A stretch of DNA of 25,287 nt from CAZBUH01 sp964495095 (GTDB lineage: Bacteria > Bacillota > Clostridia > Oscillospirales > Oscillospiraceae). Under the pieces are notes generated by a model, which saw only the letters and a list, made by a program, of their open reading frames with translations, was not told where the DNA came from and did no database searches. The position numbers and the translations under genes were made by a program. The stretch covers positions 1 to 25,287 of the forward strand of contig CAZBUH010000020.1 in assembly GCA_964495095.1 (NCBI GenBank), written 5' to 3'. Below are positions 6,496-14,350 of the stretch, piece by piece (within the stretch, counting starts at the first letter, position 1; each line of letters opens with the position of its first letter).

Positions 6496-8943
6496 TTAGT
6501 TCATTTCAAGGTTCTGGATATCCCTGTACCATGACCAATACGTGGTAATATCAGGCGTCATGGTATCCATGTTGATACGCTCAGTAGAGTAGACATATGC
6601 CTCCTGGCGCTGATATACCGGGATCTCAACGCCCCAGTCCATGATAATGTCAAGGCACTGCTTATAGAGGCCCTTGCGGTAAGCGTTGTCGGCGCTGGAG
6701 CGGGCGGAATCGATAAGCTCGTCAAGCTCCGCGTCCTGAATGCCGTAGTGGTTGGACTCGGTGCTGCCCTCAAGGCCCACAACGTTGGTGCTGTAATAGA
6801 CCTGCTTCATATCGGGGTCTGCCGAGCCGCCCCAGGCTGCGCACCAGATCTCGCCCTCGCCGGCCTCCAGAACATTCCAGATGACGTTGGAATCGGAGGG
6901 GTCGTTTATCTCAAGGGTGATGCCGATGGAGGCCAGCGCCTCCTTGGCGGCTGTGCAGATGCCGAAGGACGGGTGGTTGCCGGTGCCGTCTGCCGGGCAG
7001 ATAACCTCATAAGCCATCTCAGCTCCGGCGGGAGCCGCGGTGAATTTGCCGGAGGCCTCGTCCCAGGTATATCCGGCAGCCTTCAGGTACTCGACGGTCG
7101 CGCTCAGTGCCGCCTCGTACTTCTGCTCCTCGGTCATATCGGCGGAATAGATGGGAGTGCCGTCAACTGCGGTGGAATACGCTACGGTGTAGCCCTCGTC
7201 AGAGGAGCGGGGCGCCGCCCAGGAGCAGTTGGTGATAGGATAGTTTATAATTGCGGCGCGGTCGCCGTAGTAGGAATCGATAGCAGTATCGCGGTAAACG
7301 GCAAACAGTGTGGCAAGGCCCTTGCGCAGATTCTTGGATGCCTCGCTGTCTTTCTGGTCGCCCACCTTCACGTTATCGGCGTTGATGCCGATGTAGCCGT
7401 AGCCGTTGAAGTCTGTGGCGATAGTGGTAATGATATTTCCGGTAAGCTCGCCGCTGTCGTTATATTCCTTGATGGCAGCCACGTCAGCGTCATTGAAGTT
7501 TATGTTGGAGAGGTCGAAGGTGCCGGAGACGACGCCGGTAAGCTTGTCGTCGGAGGACGTCTCCTGGAACAGGAGGTTGGTGATCTTCGGGCAGCCCTTC
7601 CAGTAGTTCTCGTTGGCGGTCAGGGTGACGACGCCGTTTTCATAGCTCACAAACTTGTAGGGGCCGGCGCCGAGGGGCGTGGTGGTCTTGGACTGTACGA
7701 TGGAGAGATCGCCCTTCGGGAATCCGAACTGGTTGTTTTCATAGTCGTACTGGTCTACGTCGCCATAGTAGTGCAGCGGGGCGATAGCCATGTTGAACTG
7801 ATAGATTGCGGTGGCGTCAAACTCGCTCATGGTCACGGTCAGGCTGTAGTCGTTGTTTTTAACGATACCGGCGATGCTGTCTATGGAGCCGCCGGCCTCC
7901 TCGTCAAGAGGACCCATGGTGGCGATAAACTCCTGCTTTGCGAAAGTGAAGAGGCTTGTGTTGGCAGTCTCTACGGTGTCGATGGTCACAAGATCGCCGT
8001 CGTTTGAATAGTAGATGGCGTTCCAGTAATCCTCATAGGTGGGGAAGGCAGTCTCAAGATCGAAGGTAGAGCCATTCTCGTCGGGGATAACGAAGTTGCC
8101 GTCATCGTCAAAATCGCCGTAGCCCCATACATACATGCCAAGGGCCACCTCGTCATTGTTTACCATGCTCAGATAATCGCTGTACTCACTTACGCAGTAG
8201 TTGCAGATATCGGCGGCAAACTTCTGGCCGGCGGCGTCCATAATGTCGCCCCAGTAGGCTGTGCCAAGCTCGCCGTGGGAAGTGTCGTCCTGGCCGGCGG
8301 CGTAGATTTCGTCGGCAAGAGCGGCGTACTTATCGTAAATGGCGCTGGACACGCCTGTCTGATACTCCTGCATACCAACTATCGGCAGGGAGCTGAAGGT
8401 GGTGCTTCCTGCATAGTTGGGATCCGAATATACATACATTGAGAATATAACGTCGTCGGCGGTGAGGGGCTCTCCGTCGGAGAACACTATGTCGTCACGG
8501 AGCTCAAAGTCATAAGTAATGGTGCCGTCGTCATTCTGGGTTACGACACAGTTGGCAAGGCCGTAATACGTATAATCCGTGCCGTTGTAAGCGACTGTCT
8601 CGCCATCTATGGAATTTAAGAGCATATTGGCCTCTCTGTCGGAGTCCAGAAGGACGACCGATACCAGATCGGCTATCTCAAGGTCATAGGTGGTCTTTGC
8701 AAAGAACGGGCTGAACTTCTGGGAGAAGTTGCTCTCGCCTACCACCAGGGTATCGGCGCCGGTATACGGCTCGGCTGTTTCTTCAGGTTCCTGGGTTTCC
8801 GCGGCGTTGCCGTTCGAAGCTTCAGTCGGAGCTTCAGTCGGATCGGAAGTTTCAGTTTCCGTACCGCAGCCTGACATCAGGCATAGGACCATTGCCATGG
8901 CCATAAGCAATGCCAGGAATCTTTTCATACTTTTGGTTTTCAT
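6496..8943 (-). CDS. oppA: Peptide-binding lipoprotein of the ABC importer, OppA type (enlarged)
   Basis: This is the extracytoplasmic solute-binding protein (SBP family 5) that delivers ligand to OppBC. A lipoprotein signal peptide ends in the lipobox LMSGC with Cys26, followed by a Thr/Glu/Pro-rich linker to about residue 60. Family landmarks include the FELRDDIVFSDGEPLTADDVIFSM segment (146-169), LGAGPYKF (424-431) and a C-terminal YSWYRDIQNLEMN-like end. The length is 815 residues, compared with about 540 typically. Much of the excess lies at about 192-357, an acidic aromatic-rich segment (with DFDDDGNF and DYWNAIYYSND) between the first lobe and the GIVKNNDYSLTVTM strand. AGGAGG lies 11 bases before ATG 8943, a slightly long spacing. 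First gene of the operon, behind a promoter with operator-like palindromes. Ligand unknown. Confidence 0.94.
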   Translation of the reverse strand: MKTKSMKRFLALLMAMAMVLCLMSGCGTETETSDPTEAPTEASNGNAAETQEPEETAEPYTGADTLVVGESNFSQKFSPFFAKTTYDLEIADLVSVVLLDSDREANMLLNSIDGETVAYNGTDYTYYGLANCVVTQNDDGTITYDFELRDDIVFSDGEPLTADDVIFSMYVYSDPNYAGSTTFSSLPIVGMQEYQTGVSSAIYDKYAALADEIYAAGQDDTSHGELGTAYWGDIMDAAGQKFAADICNYCVSEYSDYLSMVNNDEVALGMYVWGYGDFDDDGNFVIPDENGSTFDLETAFPTYEDYWNAIYYSNDGDLVTIDTVETANTSLFTFAKQEFIATMGPLDEEAGGSIDSIAGIVKNNDYSLTVTMSEFDATAIYQFNMAIAPLHYYGDVDQYDYENNQFGFPKGDLSIVQSKTTTPLGAGPYKFVSYENGVVTLTANENYWKGCPKITNLLFQETSSDDKLTGVVSGTFDLSNINFNDADVAAIKEYNDSGELTGNIITTIATDFNGYGYIGINADNVKVGDQKDSEASKNLRKGLATLFAVYRDTAIDSYYGDRAAIINYPITNCSWAAPRSSDEGYTVAYSTAVDGTPIYSADMTEEQKYEAALSATVEYLKAAGYTWDEASGKFTAAPAGAEMAYEVICPADGTGNHPSFGICTAAKEALASIGITLEINDPSDSNVIWNVLEAGEGEIWCAAWGGSADPDMKQVYYSTNVVGLEGSTESNHYGIQDAELDELIDSARSSADNAYRKGLYKQCLDIIMDWGVEIPVYQRQEAYVYSTERINMDTMTPDITTYWSWYRDIQNLEMN

Positions 8944-8996
8944 TTGATGAAAATCCTCCTATTTATAAAATTTTATTAAAACGGAAAACCGTGTTA

Positions 8997-9029
8997 ATAA
9001 CATCCCATCGTGTTGACACCGTCAACACG
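8997..9029 (-). promoter_or_regulatory. opp operon promoter with overlapping palindromic operator-like site
   Basis: On the minus strand TTGACG (9020-9025) is 17 bases from TGTTAT (8997-9002). The -35 lies inside a perfect inverted repeat, CGTGTTGAC / GTCAACACG (9009-9029, 3-base spacer). A second imperfect palindrome, GTGTTAATAACAT (8991-9003), overlaps the -10, its centre 22 bases from the first. A lone half-site GTGTTAA sits at 9074-9080. This layout fits a repressor that excludes RNA polymerase. The repeat also resembles a CcpA cre site with one mismatch (9014-9027). The regulator is unknown. Confidence 0.65.
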
Positions 9030-9049
9030 AAAAGCGCCGGCGCTTTTCG
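9028..9049 (-). terminator. Compact palindrome, likely terminator of the upstream membrane-protein gene
   Basis: A perfect 22-base palindrome is built from AAAAGCG / CGCTTTT around CCGG with flanking CG pairs. Read on the minus strand it gives an A-tract, short GC stem and TTTT, a compact intrinsic terminator arrangement for the gene ending at 9129. It abuts the opp operator and would insulate the opp promoter from read-through. It could instead be a further protein-binding site. Confidence 0.5.
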
Positions 9050-9128
9050 GCATATTTTTTATTTCCCAAAATTGTGTTAAAATCAGCTCATATTTTCCGG
9101 GCCCGCTGCTGAGGATCGAAAATGCGCG

Positions 9129-9665
9129 TTATTTTTTAACCGTGTTCAGCTCCCGCCGGCGGAAAAACACCGACGCGGCGCAGGCGCACTCAACAGCCGT
9201 CAGTCCGCAGAAAATTATATCCTGCGGTATGTATAAAAGCTCCGGGCTCGAGGCCGTAACTATAACGTCCCCTATGAGCGCCGCCAGGGAAAGGACAAAA
9301 ACCATAAAGGAGCTTTTTACTATCCGCTCGTACGTCTTGTCCCGCTGCTCCCGGGTGTACGGCGGCTCTGCTGCAGCCAGGCTGTAAACCCCGAAGGACA
9401 GATACAGCAGCGGCAGGAAGCTCACCGCCAAAGGCCCGGACACATATATTCTGTGGGCCGCAAAGGTGTTCAGGCACAGGGCCGATATAAGGGCCGCCCA
9501 GGCGATGGCCGCGGCCGCCGCATGGCGGACCCGGAGCTTTTTTAAATCGGTGCCCTCAGGATAGACGAAATACTGCCCGGTATAAACCGGCACGGTTTTC
9601 GGCTTTTTCCCCGTCTCCTCCCGGTTTTCAAGCCGGTAGTCGCCGGAATATTTCTTTGAAATCAC
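9129..9665 (-). CDS. Four-helix membrane protein, unknown function
   Basis: This is a protein of about 178 residues. A polar, basic N-terminal region (1-45) contains VPVYTGQYFVYPEGTDLKKLRVR. Four predicted transmembrane helices follow at about 48-68, 76-97, 117-138 and 146-168, with a charged loop TREQRDKTYERIVK between helices 2 and 3 and a basic RRRELNTVKK tail. I chose GTG 9665 because AAGGTGAGG sits just upstream; an upstream GTG at 9674 overlaps that site and has no spacing. It has its own near-consensus promoter and a structured leader. It is transcribed toward oppA but separated from it by a palindrome and the opp promoter. I do not recognise a family, and position next to opp does not prove a link. 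Confidence 0.78.
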   Translation of the reverse strand: MISKKYSGDYRLENREETGKKPKTVPVYTGQYFVYPEGTDLKKLRVRHAAAAAIAWAALISALCLNTFAAHRIYVSGPLAVSFLPLLYLSFGVYSLAAAEPPYTREQRDKTYERIVKSSFMVFVLSLAALIGDVIVTASSPELLYIPQDIIFCGLTAVECACAASVFFRRRELNTVKK

Positions 9666-9672
9666 GGCCCTC

Positions 9673-9704
9673 ACCTTTCAGAAGGTCATTCTCCTCGGGA
9701 GAAT
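9673..9704 (-). promoter_or_regulatory. Leader hairpins before the membrane-protein gene, one covering its ribosome binding site
   Basis: Two adjacent perfect inverted repeats lie between the promoter and GTG 9665. The first, on the minus strand, is ATTCTCC / GGAGAAT (9688-9704, 3-base loop). The second is ACCTT / AAGGT (9673-9686, 4-base loop), and its 3' arm is part of the likely Shine-Dalgarno AAGGTGAG (9670-9677). Translation may therefore be limited by this structure. The stems are short, so a regulatory role is inference. Confidence 0.5.
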
Positions 9705-9738
9705 TGTCATATTTGTTAAAAATAAAAACATTTAATTA

Positions 9739-9767
9739 ATTATATATTTTTAAGCTTTATTAGTCAA
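9739..9767 (-). promoter_or_regulatory. Promoter of the four-helix membrane protein gene
   Basis: On the minus strand TTGACT (9762-9767), a 17-base spacer and a perfect TATAAT (9739-9744) sit in an AT-rich tract. The expected start site is near 9732, giving a leader of about 67 bases. Between here and deoC, 9768-9834 shows only AT-rich sequence. Confidence 0.82.
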
Positions 9768-9834
9768 GCGCATATTCCCGCTTAAATTTTGTAAACCGCA
9801 TATATTATATAAAAAACTGCGCATTTTTTACGTT

Positions 9835-9863
9835 TTGTAATATTGGCCTTTATGTGGTAGAAT
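9835..9863 (+). promoter_or_regulatory. deoC promoter
   Basis: TTGTAA (9835-9840), a 17-base spacer and TAGAAT (9858-9863) predict a start near 9870 and a leader of about 110 bases before deoC. It faces away from the promoter at 9739-9767. Confidence 0.65.
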
Positions 9864-9885
9864 AGGAGATGTAACGATCGCAGCA

Positions 9886-9950
9886 GGCGGCCCGCCGTGT
9901 TTTTTCCCGGCGCTTCCCCCGCTTCTTCGGTCCGGGCGCCCTCCGGGCGC
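9886..9950 (+). other. Hairpins in the deoC leader
   Basis: GGCG/CGCC (9886-9896, 3-base loop) is followed closely by a run of six T (9900-9905), resembling a weak attenuator. A second stem, GCGCCC/GGGCGC (9936-9950, loop TCC), lies before the ribosome binding site CGGAGG. The segment CCGGCGC (9907-9913) could pair alternatively with part of the second stem. No riboswitch class is recognised. Confidence 0.35.
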
Positions 9951-9981
9951 TGCAAACAGATATTTATACGGAGGCCTGAAA

Positions 9982-10644
9982 ATGGATATTTCACACATAC
10001 TTTCCGCCTGCGACCACACCCTTTTGAGCCAGACGGCCAGATGGGAGGATATAAAAAATCTCTGCGATGAGGGGCTGGAATACGGCTGCGCCTCTGTCTG
10101 CATCCCTCCCTCCTATGTAAAACAGGCGGCGGAATACTTAAACGGCAGGCTGCCGGTGTGTACGGTCATCGGTTTTCCAAACGGATACAGCACTGCGGCG
10201 GTAAAATGCTTCGAGGCCCGGGACGCCATAGAAAACGGCGCCCAGGAGATAGATATGGTCATAAACCTCGGCCTTGTAAAGGACGGACTTTTCAGCCGGG
10301 TTGAGGACGAGATACGCGCCGTAAAAGCGGCCTGCCACGGCCACATATTAAAGGTGATAGTCGAAGCCTGTATGCTGACGGAGGATGAAAAAATCCGCCT
10401 CTGCCGCGCCGTGACGGACGCCGGGGCAGATTTTATAAAGACCTCCACGGGCTTCGGCGGCGGAGGGGCCACCCTTCACGACGTAGAGCTTTTCCGTGAG
10501 CATATAGGCAAAAACGTCAGGATAAAGGCCGCCGGCGGCATACCCGGGCCGAAGGAGGCGGCGGAGCTTATTGAGGCCGGGGCCTCCCGGATAGGCACCA
10601 GCCGGGTGGTAAAGGCGGTAAAATCAGCATCCGGAAACTGTTGA
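9982..10644 (+). CDS. deoC: Deoxyribose-phosphate aldolase
   Basis: This cytoplasmic enzyme splits 2-deoxyribose 5-phosphate into glyceraldehyde 3-phosphate and acetaldehyde in deoxynucleoside catabolism. Its 220 residues are the usual family length. Class I aldolase features are visible: EIDMVINLG with Asp91, KVIVEACML (124-132), the Schiff-base lysine Lys153 in FIKTSTGFG, the second active-site lysine Lys182 in IKAAGGI, and the C-terminal phosphate-binding RIGTSR. ATG 9982 has CGGAGG seven bases upstream. No other deo gene is adjacent. It is followed after 39 bases by the hemW-like gene in the same direction, so the two may be cotranscribed although their functions are not obviously related. 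Confidence 0.96.
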   Translation: MDISHILSACDHTLLSQTARWEDIKNLCDEGLEYGCASVCIPPSYVKQAAEYLNGRLPVCTVIGFPNGYSTAAVKCFEARDAIENGAQEIDMVINLGLVKDGLFSRVEDEIRAVKAACHGHILKVIVEACMLTEDEKIRLCRAVTDAGADFIKTSTGFGGGGATLHDVELFREHIGKNVRIKAAGGIPGPKEAAELIEAGASRIGTSRVVKAVKSASGNC

Positions 10645-10683
10645 CACAAGCTCACGATAAGTGTATAAAAGGGATTGGATAAT

Positions 10684-11931
10684 ATGGATAAGGATATCGG
10701 CATATACATACACATACCCTTCTGCGCCAGCAAATGCGCCTACTGCGCCTTCTGCTCCGTGGCAGGTCACGACGAATGGATAAAAGAATACAGGAACGCC
10801 CTTGTGCGCCACATAAAAGAGTCCGGCCCCCAGCTCTCGGGCTACACCGCCGACACAGTCTATTTCGGCGGAGGCACCCCCAGTTATTTCGGTGCGAGGA
10901 ACATCGCCGCCGTTTTAAACGCTCTTAAGCAGTACGGAAAAATACTGGTGGACTCCGAGATAACCGTGGAGGCAAACCCCGACAGCGTAACCCAGGCGGG
11001 CCTGCTCCGTCTGCGCCGCGCCGGCGTCAACAGGCTCTCTCTCGGTATGCAGTCGGCAAACGACGGGCTTTTAAAGAGCCTTGGCCGTCGGCACACCTTC
11101 GCCCAGGTGGAATCGGCGGTGTCCATGGCCCGCAAGGCCGGCTTTGACAATATAAGCCTGGACCTTATATACGGCCTGCCCTCCCAGACAAAGGAGGACT
11201 GGGCGGACACTCTCTCAAAGGCGGCAAAGCTGAAGCCGGAGCACATATCCTGCTACGGCCTCGCCATCGAGGAGGGGACGCCTCTTTATGAGTTTAAGGA
11301 CTCCCCTTTTATCCCCGACGACGACACCCAGGCCGACATGTACCTCTACACGGTGGAGGCGCTGGAGCGCTACGGCTACAAGCAGTATGAAATTTCAAAC
11401 TTCTCGCTCCGGGGCTACGAGTCCAGGCACAATCTCAAATACTGGCAGGGCCGGGAGTATATGAGCTTCGGCGCCGCGGCCCACTCCTATATCGGCGGCT
11501 ACAGATACAGCTATGTAAGCGATGTGCGCAAATACATAGACGGCATAATGTCCGGCGGCACGGTGATAGACCAGAATGACAGGATAGACCGTTTTGAAAA
11601 AAGCTGCGAATACCTGCTCCTCAGCCTGCGCACAACCCACGGCATAAGCGAGGAGGAGTACCGGAATTTGTACCCCTGCTCCTTCCGGCCGGCGGAGGAT
11701 TTGCTTAGGACCTACGAGAGCCACGGCTGGGCGCTGTTTTCCGACGGCCGCTGGAGCTTCACTCCCCAGGGCTTTCTCATTTCAAATACGCTTATCGGCA
11801 ATATAATCGACGCCCAGGCCTCGGAAAAGCTTTCCGTTGGCACTCCCTGGAAAAAGGAGCCTTCGGAATACGAATATCAATACACAATGTTTAAAAACAG
11901 CGTAAACACCCAGTTATTCCATGGCATATAG
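10684..11931 (+). CDS. hemW: Radical SAM protein, HemW (heme chaperone / coproporphyrinogen dehydrogenase-like)
   Basis: This is a radical SAM enzyme-family protein of 415 residues. By family knowledge HemW binds heme and a [4Fe-4S] cluster and inserts heme into target proteins, and it is often misannotated as oxygen-independent coproporphyrinogen oxidase HemN. The cluster motif is CASKCAYC (Cys14, 18, 21) with a further Cys24. Other family marks are YFGGGTPS, TVEANPD, RLSLGMQS, DLIYGLP and the C-terminal HemN_C-like region starting around GISEEEY. I chose ATG 10684: AAAGGG lies about ten bases upstream, while the in-frame TTG at 10675 is too close to it. No other heme-pathway gene is in the window, so the physiological partner is unknown. 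Confidence 0.88.
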   Translation: MDKDIGIYIHIPFCASKCAYCAFCSVAGHDEWIKEYRNALVRHIKESGPQLSGYTADTVYFGGGTPSYFGARNIAAVLNALKQYGKILVDSEITVEANPDSVTQAGLLRLRRAGVNRLSLGMQSANDGLLKSLGRRHTFAQVESAVSMARKAGFDNISLDLIYGLPSQTKEDWADTLSKAAKLKPEHISCYGLAIEEGTPLYEFKDSPFIPDDDTQADMYLYTVEALERYGYKQYEISNFSLRGYESRHNLKYWQGREYMSFGAAAHSYIGGYRYSYVSDVRKYIDGIMSGGTVIDQNDRIDRFEKSCEYLLLSLRTTHGISEEEYRNLYPCSFRPAEDLLRTYESHGWALFSDGRWSFTPQGFLISNTLIGNIIDAQASEKLSVGTPWKKEPSEYEYQYTMFKNSVNTQLFHGI

Positions 11932-11974
11932 GAAGCCTTTCAGCCAACGATATACATATAAAAAGTTACATTCC

Positions 11975-12030
11975 TTGTAGCAAAACGTAATTAACCTGTA
12001 ATGCTTTTCTCTCAGGAAAAGATATATAAT
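11975..12030 (+). promoter_or_regulatory. Probable promoter region of the vanW-family gene
   Basis: The AT-rich 139-base gap after hemW holds a perfect TATAAT at 12025-12030 without a good -35. It also holds an alternative pair TTGTAG (11975-11980), 16 bases, TGTAAT (11997-12002). No terminator is visible after hemW, so read-through is also possible. Confidence 0.45.
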
Positions 12031-12070
12031 GTATTAAATAAAAAGCAACACATTTGTTTCTAAATAAAAG

Positions 12071-13924
12071 GTGGAGATCAAAATCAAACTGTTTGGTAAT
12101 ACAAAGGGAAGCCGCGCAGCAAAAAGCGCCCAGGCCGGGAAAAAATCGCCGGTGCCTGAGAGAAAAGCACAGAGCACGGCGGCTAAAAATCAGAGCAGGA
12201 AAAAGAAGAAAAAATCCCGCGGCGGGCTCATCGCGGTGATTGTGATAGTTGTGCTTATCGCCGCCGCAGCCGGCGGATTTGCCTACATCGGCAGCACCGC
12301 CCGGAACAGCGGCGTCATATACCCCAACGTCTATATAAACGATGTAAACGTAGGCGGCATGACGGCGGCGGAGGCCGCCGCCGCCCTCGACGACAAATGG
12401 GTGGACGTATACGAGGGCCAGACCCTTGTGGTCCGCTTCCCGGCGGATAAGGCACTGGAAATACCGGCGGAGGATGTGGTGCTCAGCGACACCGGCGTGG
12501 ACGCCGCTGTGGAGAACGCCATGGCATACGGCCGGGACGGCGGCTTTTTCTCCAACACCATAACCTATATAAAGAGCCGCAGCAGCCGCACGGATTTAAA
12601 TTCCTACGCCTCCACCACCTTCGACGAGGATAAGATACGGGAGCTTATATCCGCAGTGGCCAGGGATTTGAACGCCAACGAGCTTCAGAACTCCTACACC
12701 GTGGAGGATGACGTTATAACCGTCGTCAAGGGCGCAAAGGGTATGCTGGTGGACGAGGACGACGTTTTCAGCATCGTTCTCAGCGCCTTCACCAACGGCG
12801 ATTTTACCGAGATTGAATACACGCCGAAGGTGACGGAGCCGGAGTCCATCGACCTTCAGACTATTTACGACGGCATTTTTGTGGAGCCTGTCTCCTCTGT
12901 GTACGATCCGGAGACCGGCGGGGCGACCAGCTCCGTAACCGGCGTGAGCTTTGACATGTCCGAGGCCCAGGAGCTTTACGACAGGGCCGAGGACGGCGAC
13001 AAGATCACCATCCCCCTTATCTACACCGAGCCCGAGATTACCGAGGAGCAGCTTACGGAGCTTCTTTTCCGCGATGTTCTGGCCACAAAGACCACCTATC
13101 AGGCCAGCACCTCAAACCGTATGACGAATATATCTCTCGCCGCTCAGGCTGTAAACGGCCTTATCATGAATCCCGGCGACACCTTCTCCTTTAACGACGT
13201 GGTGGGTGCGCGCACAGCGGCCAAGGGCTACAAGGAGGCCGCCGCGTACGCAAACGGCGAGGTGGTTCAGGATATCGGCGGCGGCATCTGCCAGTTGTCC
13301 TCCACTCTCTACTACTGCACTTTATATTCAAATCTCGAAGTGGTTGACAGAACCTGCCACATGTACACCGTCGGCTACCTGCCCCTGGGTCTTGACGCCA
13401 CAGTGGCCTGGGGCGCCATCGACTACAAATTCAAGAATAATTCCGACTACCCGATAAAGATAGAATGCTACGTAAGCGGCCAGAACCTCACCGTGAATTT
13501 CTACGGCACAAAGCTGGACGACACTTACGTGCAGACCTCATACGAGATAGTAAAGACCATCCCCTACGACACCATCACCCAGGAGGACGAGTCCGTTACC
13601 ACCGGCAGCAAGGTGAAAACCTCCGGCCACACCGGTTATCTGGTGGACACCTACTTCTATCTCTACAACGGCGACGGCTCGCTTATAAGCAAGACATACC
13701 TTTCCCGCAGCAACTATTCGAAGCAGGACCGGGTGATATTGGTGCCGGTGGAGGCGTCGCCGTCTCCGTCGGTGTCACCGTCGGAGGAGCCCACCCCGAC
13801 GCAGACAGCGGCTCCTACAACGGCGCCCACTCAGCCGGCGGAGCCCACCGCGGAGCCTACGCAGACGCCCACCGAGCCTCCCGCAGCGGAGCCTCCGGAG
13901 ACCTCAGACGCGCCGGCCGAGTAA
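12071..13924 (+). CDS. VanW-family cell-envelope protein with putative peptidoglycan-binding domain
   Basis: This is a 617-residue membrane-anchored surface protein. A strongly basic N-terminus (1-51, KKKKKSR) precedes one transmembrane helix (52-73). An extracytoplasmic region follows with the NVYINDVNVGGMTAAEA motif (86-102), typical of the putative peptidoglycan-binding domain that accompanies VanW. The VanW domain covers about 355-480, with GDTFSFNDVVG (369-379), DIGGGICQLSSTLYY (401-415) and the conserved late Cys and Asn residues. The C-terminus (561-617) is a Pro/Thr/Glu-rich low-complexity tail that probably spans the wall. The start is uncertain: GTG 12071 lies inside the only purine-rich stretch (AAAGGTGGAG) and no ATG is nearby. 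VanW's biochemical role is not established. This gene need not confer glycopeptide resistance. Confidence 0.9.
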   Translation: MEIKIKLFGNTKGSRAAKSAQAGKKSPVPERKAQSTAAKNQSRKKKKKSRGGLIAVIVIVVLIAAAAGGFAYIGSTARNSGVIYPNVYINDVNVGGMTAAEAAAALDDKWVDVYEGQTLVVRFPADKALEIPAEDVVLSDTGVDAAVENAMAYGRDGGFFSNTITYIKSRSSRTDLNSYASTTFDEDKIRELISAVARDLNANELQNSYTVEDDVITVVKGAKGMLVDEDDVFSIVLSAFTNGDFTEIEYTPKVTEPESIDLQTIYDGIFVEPVSSVYDPETGGATSSVTGVSFDMSEAQELYDRAEDGDKITIPLIYTEPEITEEQLTELLFRDVLATKTTYQASTSNRMTNISLAAQAVNGLIMNPGDTFSFNDVVGARTAAKGYKEAAAYANGEVVQDIGGGICQLSSTLYYCTLYSNLEVVDRTCHMYTVGYLPLGLDATVAWGAIDYKFKNNSDYPIKIECYVSGQNLTVNFYGTKLDDTYVQTSYEIVKTIPYDTITQEDESVTTGSKVKTSGHTGYLVDTYFYLYNGDGSLISKTYLSRSNYSKQDRVILVPVEASPSPSVSPSEEPTPTQTAAPTTAPTQPAEPTAEPTQTPTEPPAAEPPETSDAPAE

Positions 13925-13943
13925 AATCAAGGAGAGCTTACAT

Positions 13944-14336
13944 ATGGACAGAATGGAAAAAGTGGACCTTCTGCGTCAGGATATAGACGTACATCACAAC
14001 TGCTGTCAGACGGTGCTTATGGCCTTTGCCGATGAGTGCGGCCTCTCAGATGAGCGCTGTATGGAGCTTGGCTCCTACTTCGGCAGCGGCATGAGCATGG
14101 GAGCGACCTGCGGGGTCATAACCGGCGGTCTTATGGCCATCGGCCTTATGGGCGGCTCCCCTGAGGACGCGGCAAGCTTCAAAAACACCCTGCGCCAAAG
14201 GCACGGGGCTGTAAACTGCGCCGACCTGCTCCGCATCTCCGCCGAAAAAGAGGGCATAGACTTCAGCAAAAAGGCCCATTGCGACGGCCTTATCCGCGAG
14301 GCTGTACAGCTTATAGACGAAATAATGAAAAAATAA
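13944..14336 (+). CDS. C_GCAxxG_C_C family protein (putative redox protein)
   Basis: This is a small protein of 130 residues with the cysteine pattern of the C_GCAxxG_C_C family: NCCQTVLMAF (Cys20, Cys21), SMGATCGVITG (Cys56), AVNCADLL (Cys92) and HCDGLIREA (Cys113). The family name comes from this motif set. The central GCA of the name is replaced here by GATC-G context, but the spacing is preserved. A redox or metal-binding function is assumed for the family and not shown. ATG 13944 has AAGGAGAG seven bases upstream and lies only 19 bases after the vanW-family gene, so the two are probably one transcription unit that ends at the terminator at 14351-14380. Confidence 0.85.
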   Translation: MDRMEKVDLLRQDIDVHHNCCQTVLMAFADECGLSDERCMELGSYFGSGMSMGATCGVITGGLMAIGLMGGSPEDAASFKNTLRQRHGAVNCADLLRISAEKEGIDFSKKAHCDGLIREAVQLIDEIMKK

Positions 14337-14350
14337 AAAAGACATGTAAA

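Noticed and set aside
6748..8007. Long plus-strand open frame (419 codons) opposite oppA
   Set aside because: It is antisense to a clear SBP lipoprotein, has a Gly/Val-rich composition typical of frame shadows in GC-rich DNA, and has no family resemblance.
9675..9981. Possible small genes or an RNA in the AT-rich intergenic region
   Set aside because: Beyond the two divergent promoters and leader hairpins I see no credible coding frame with a ribosome binding site.
12071..13924. Glycopeptide resistance determinant
   Set aside because: Only the VanW domain is present. There is no vanHAX-type ligase or dehydrogenase and no two-component system nearby, and VanW proteins are common in susceptible Clostridia.
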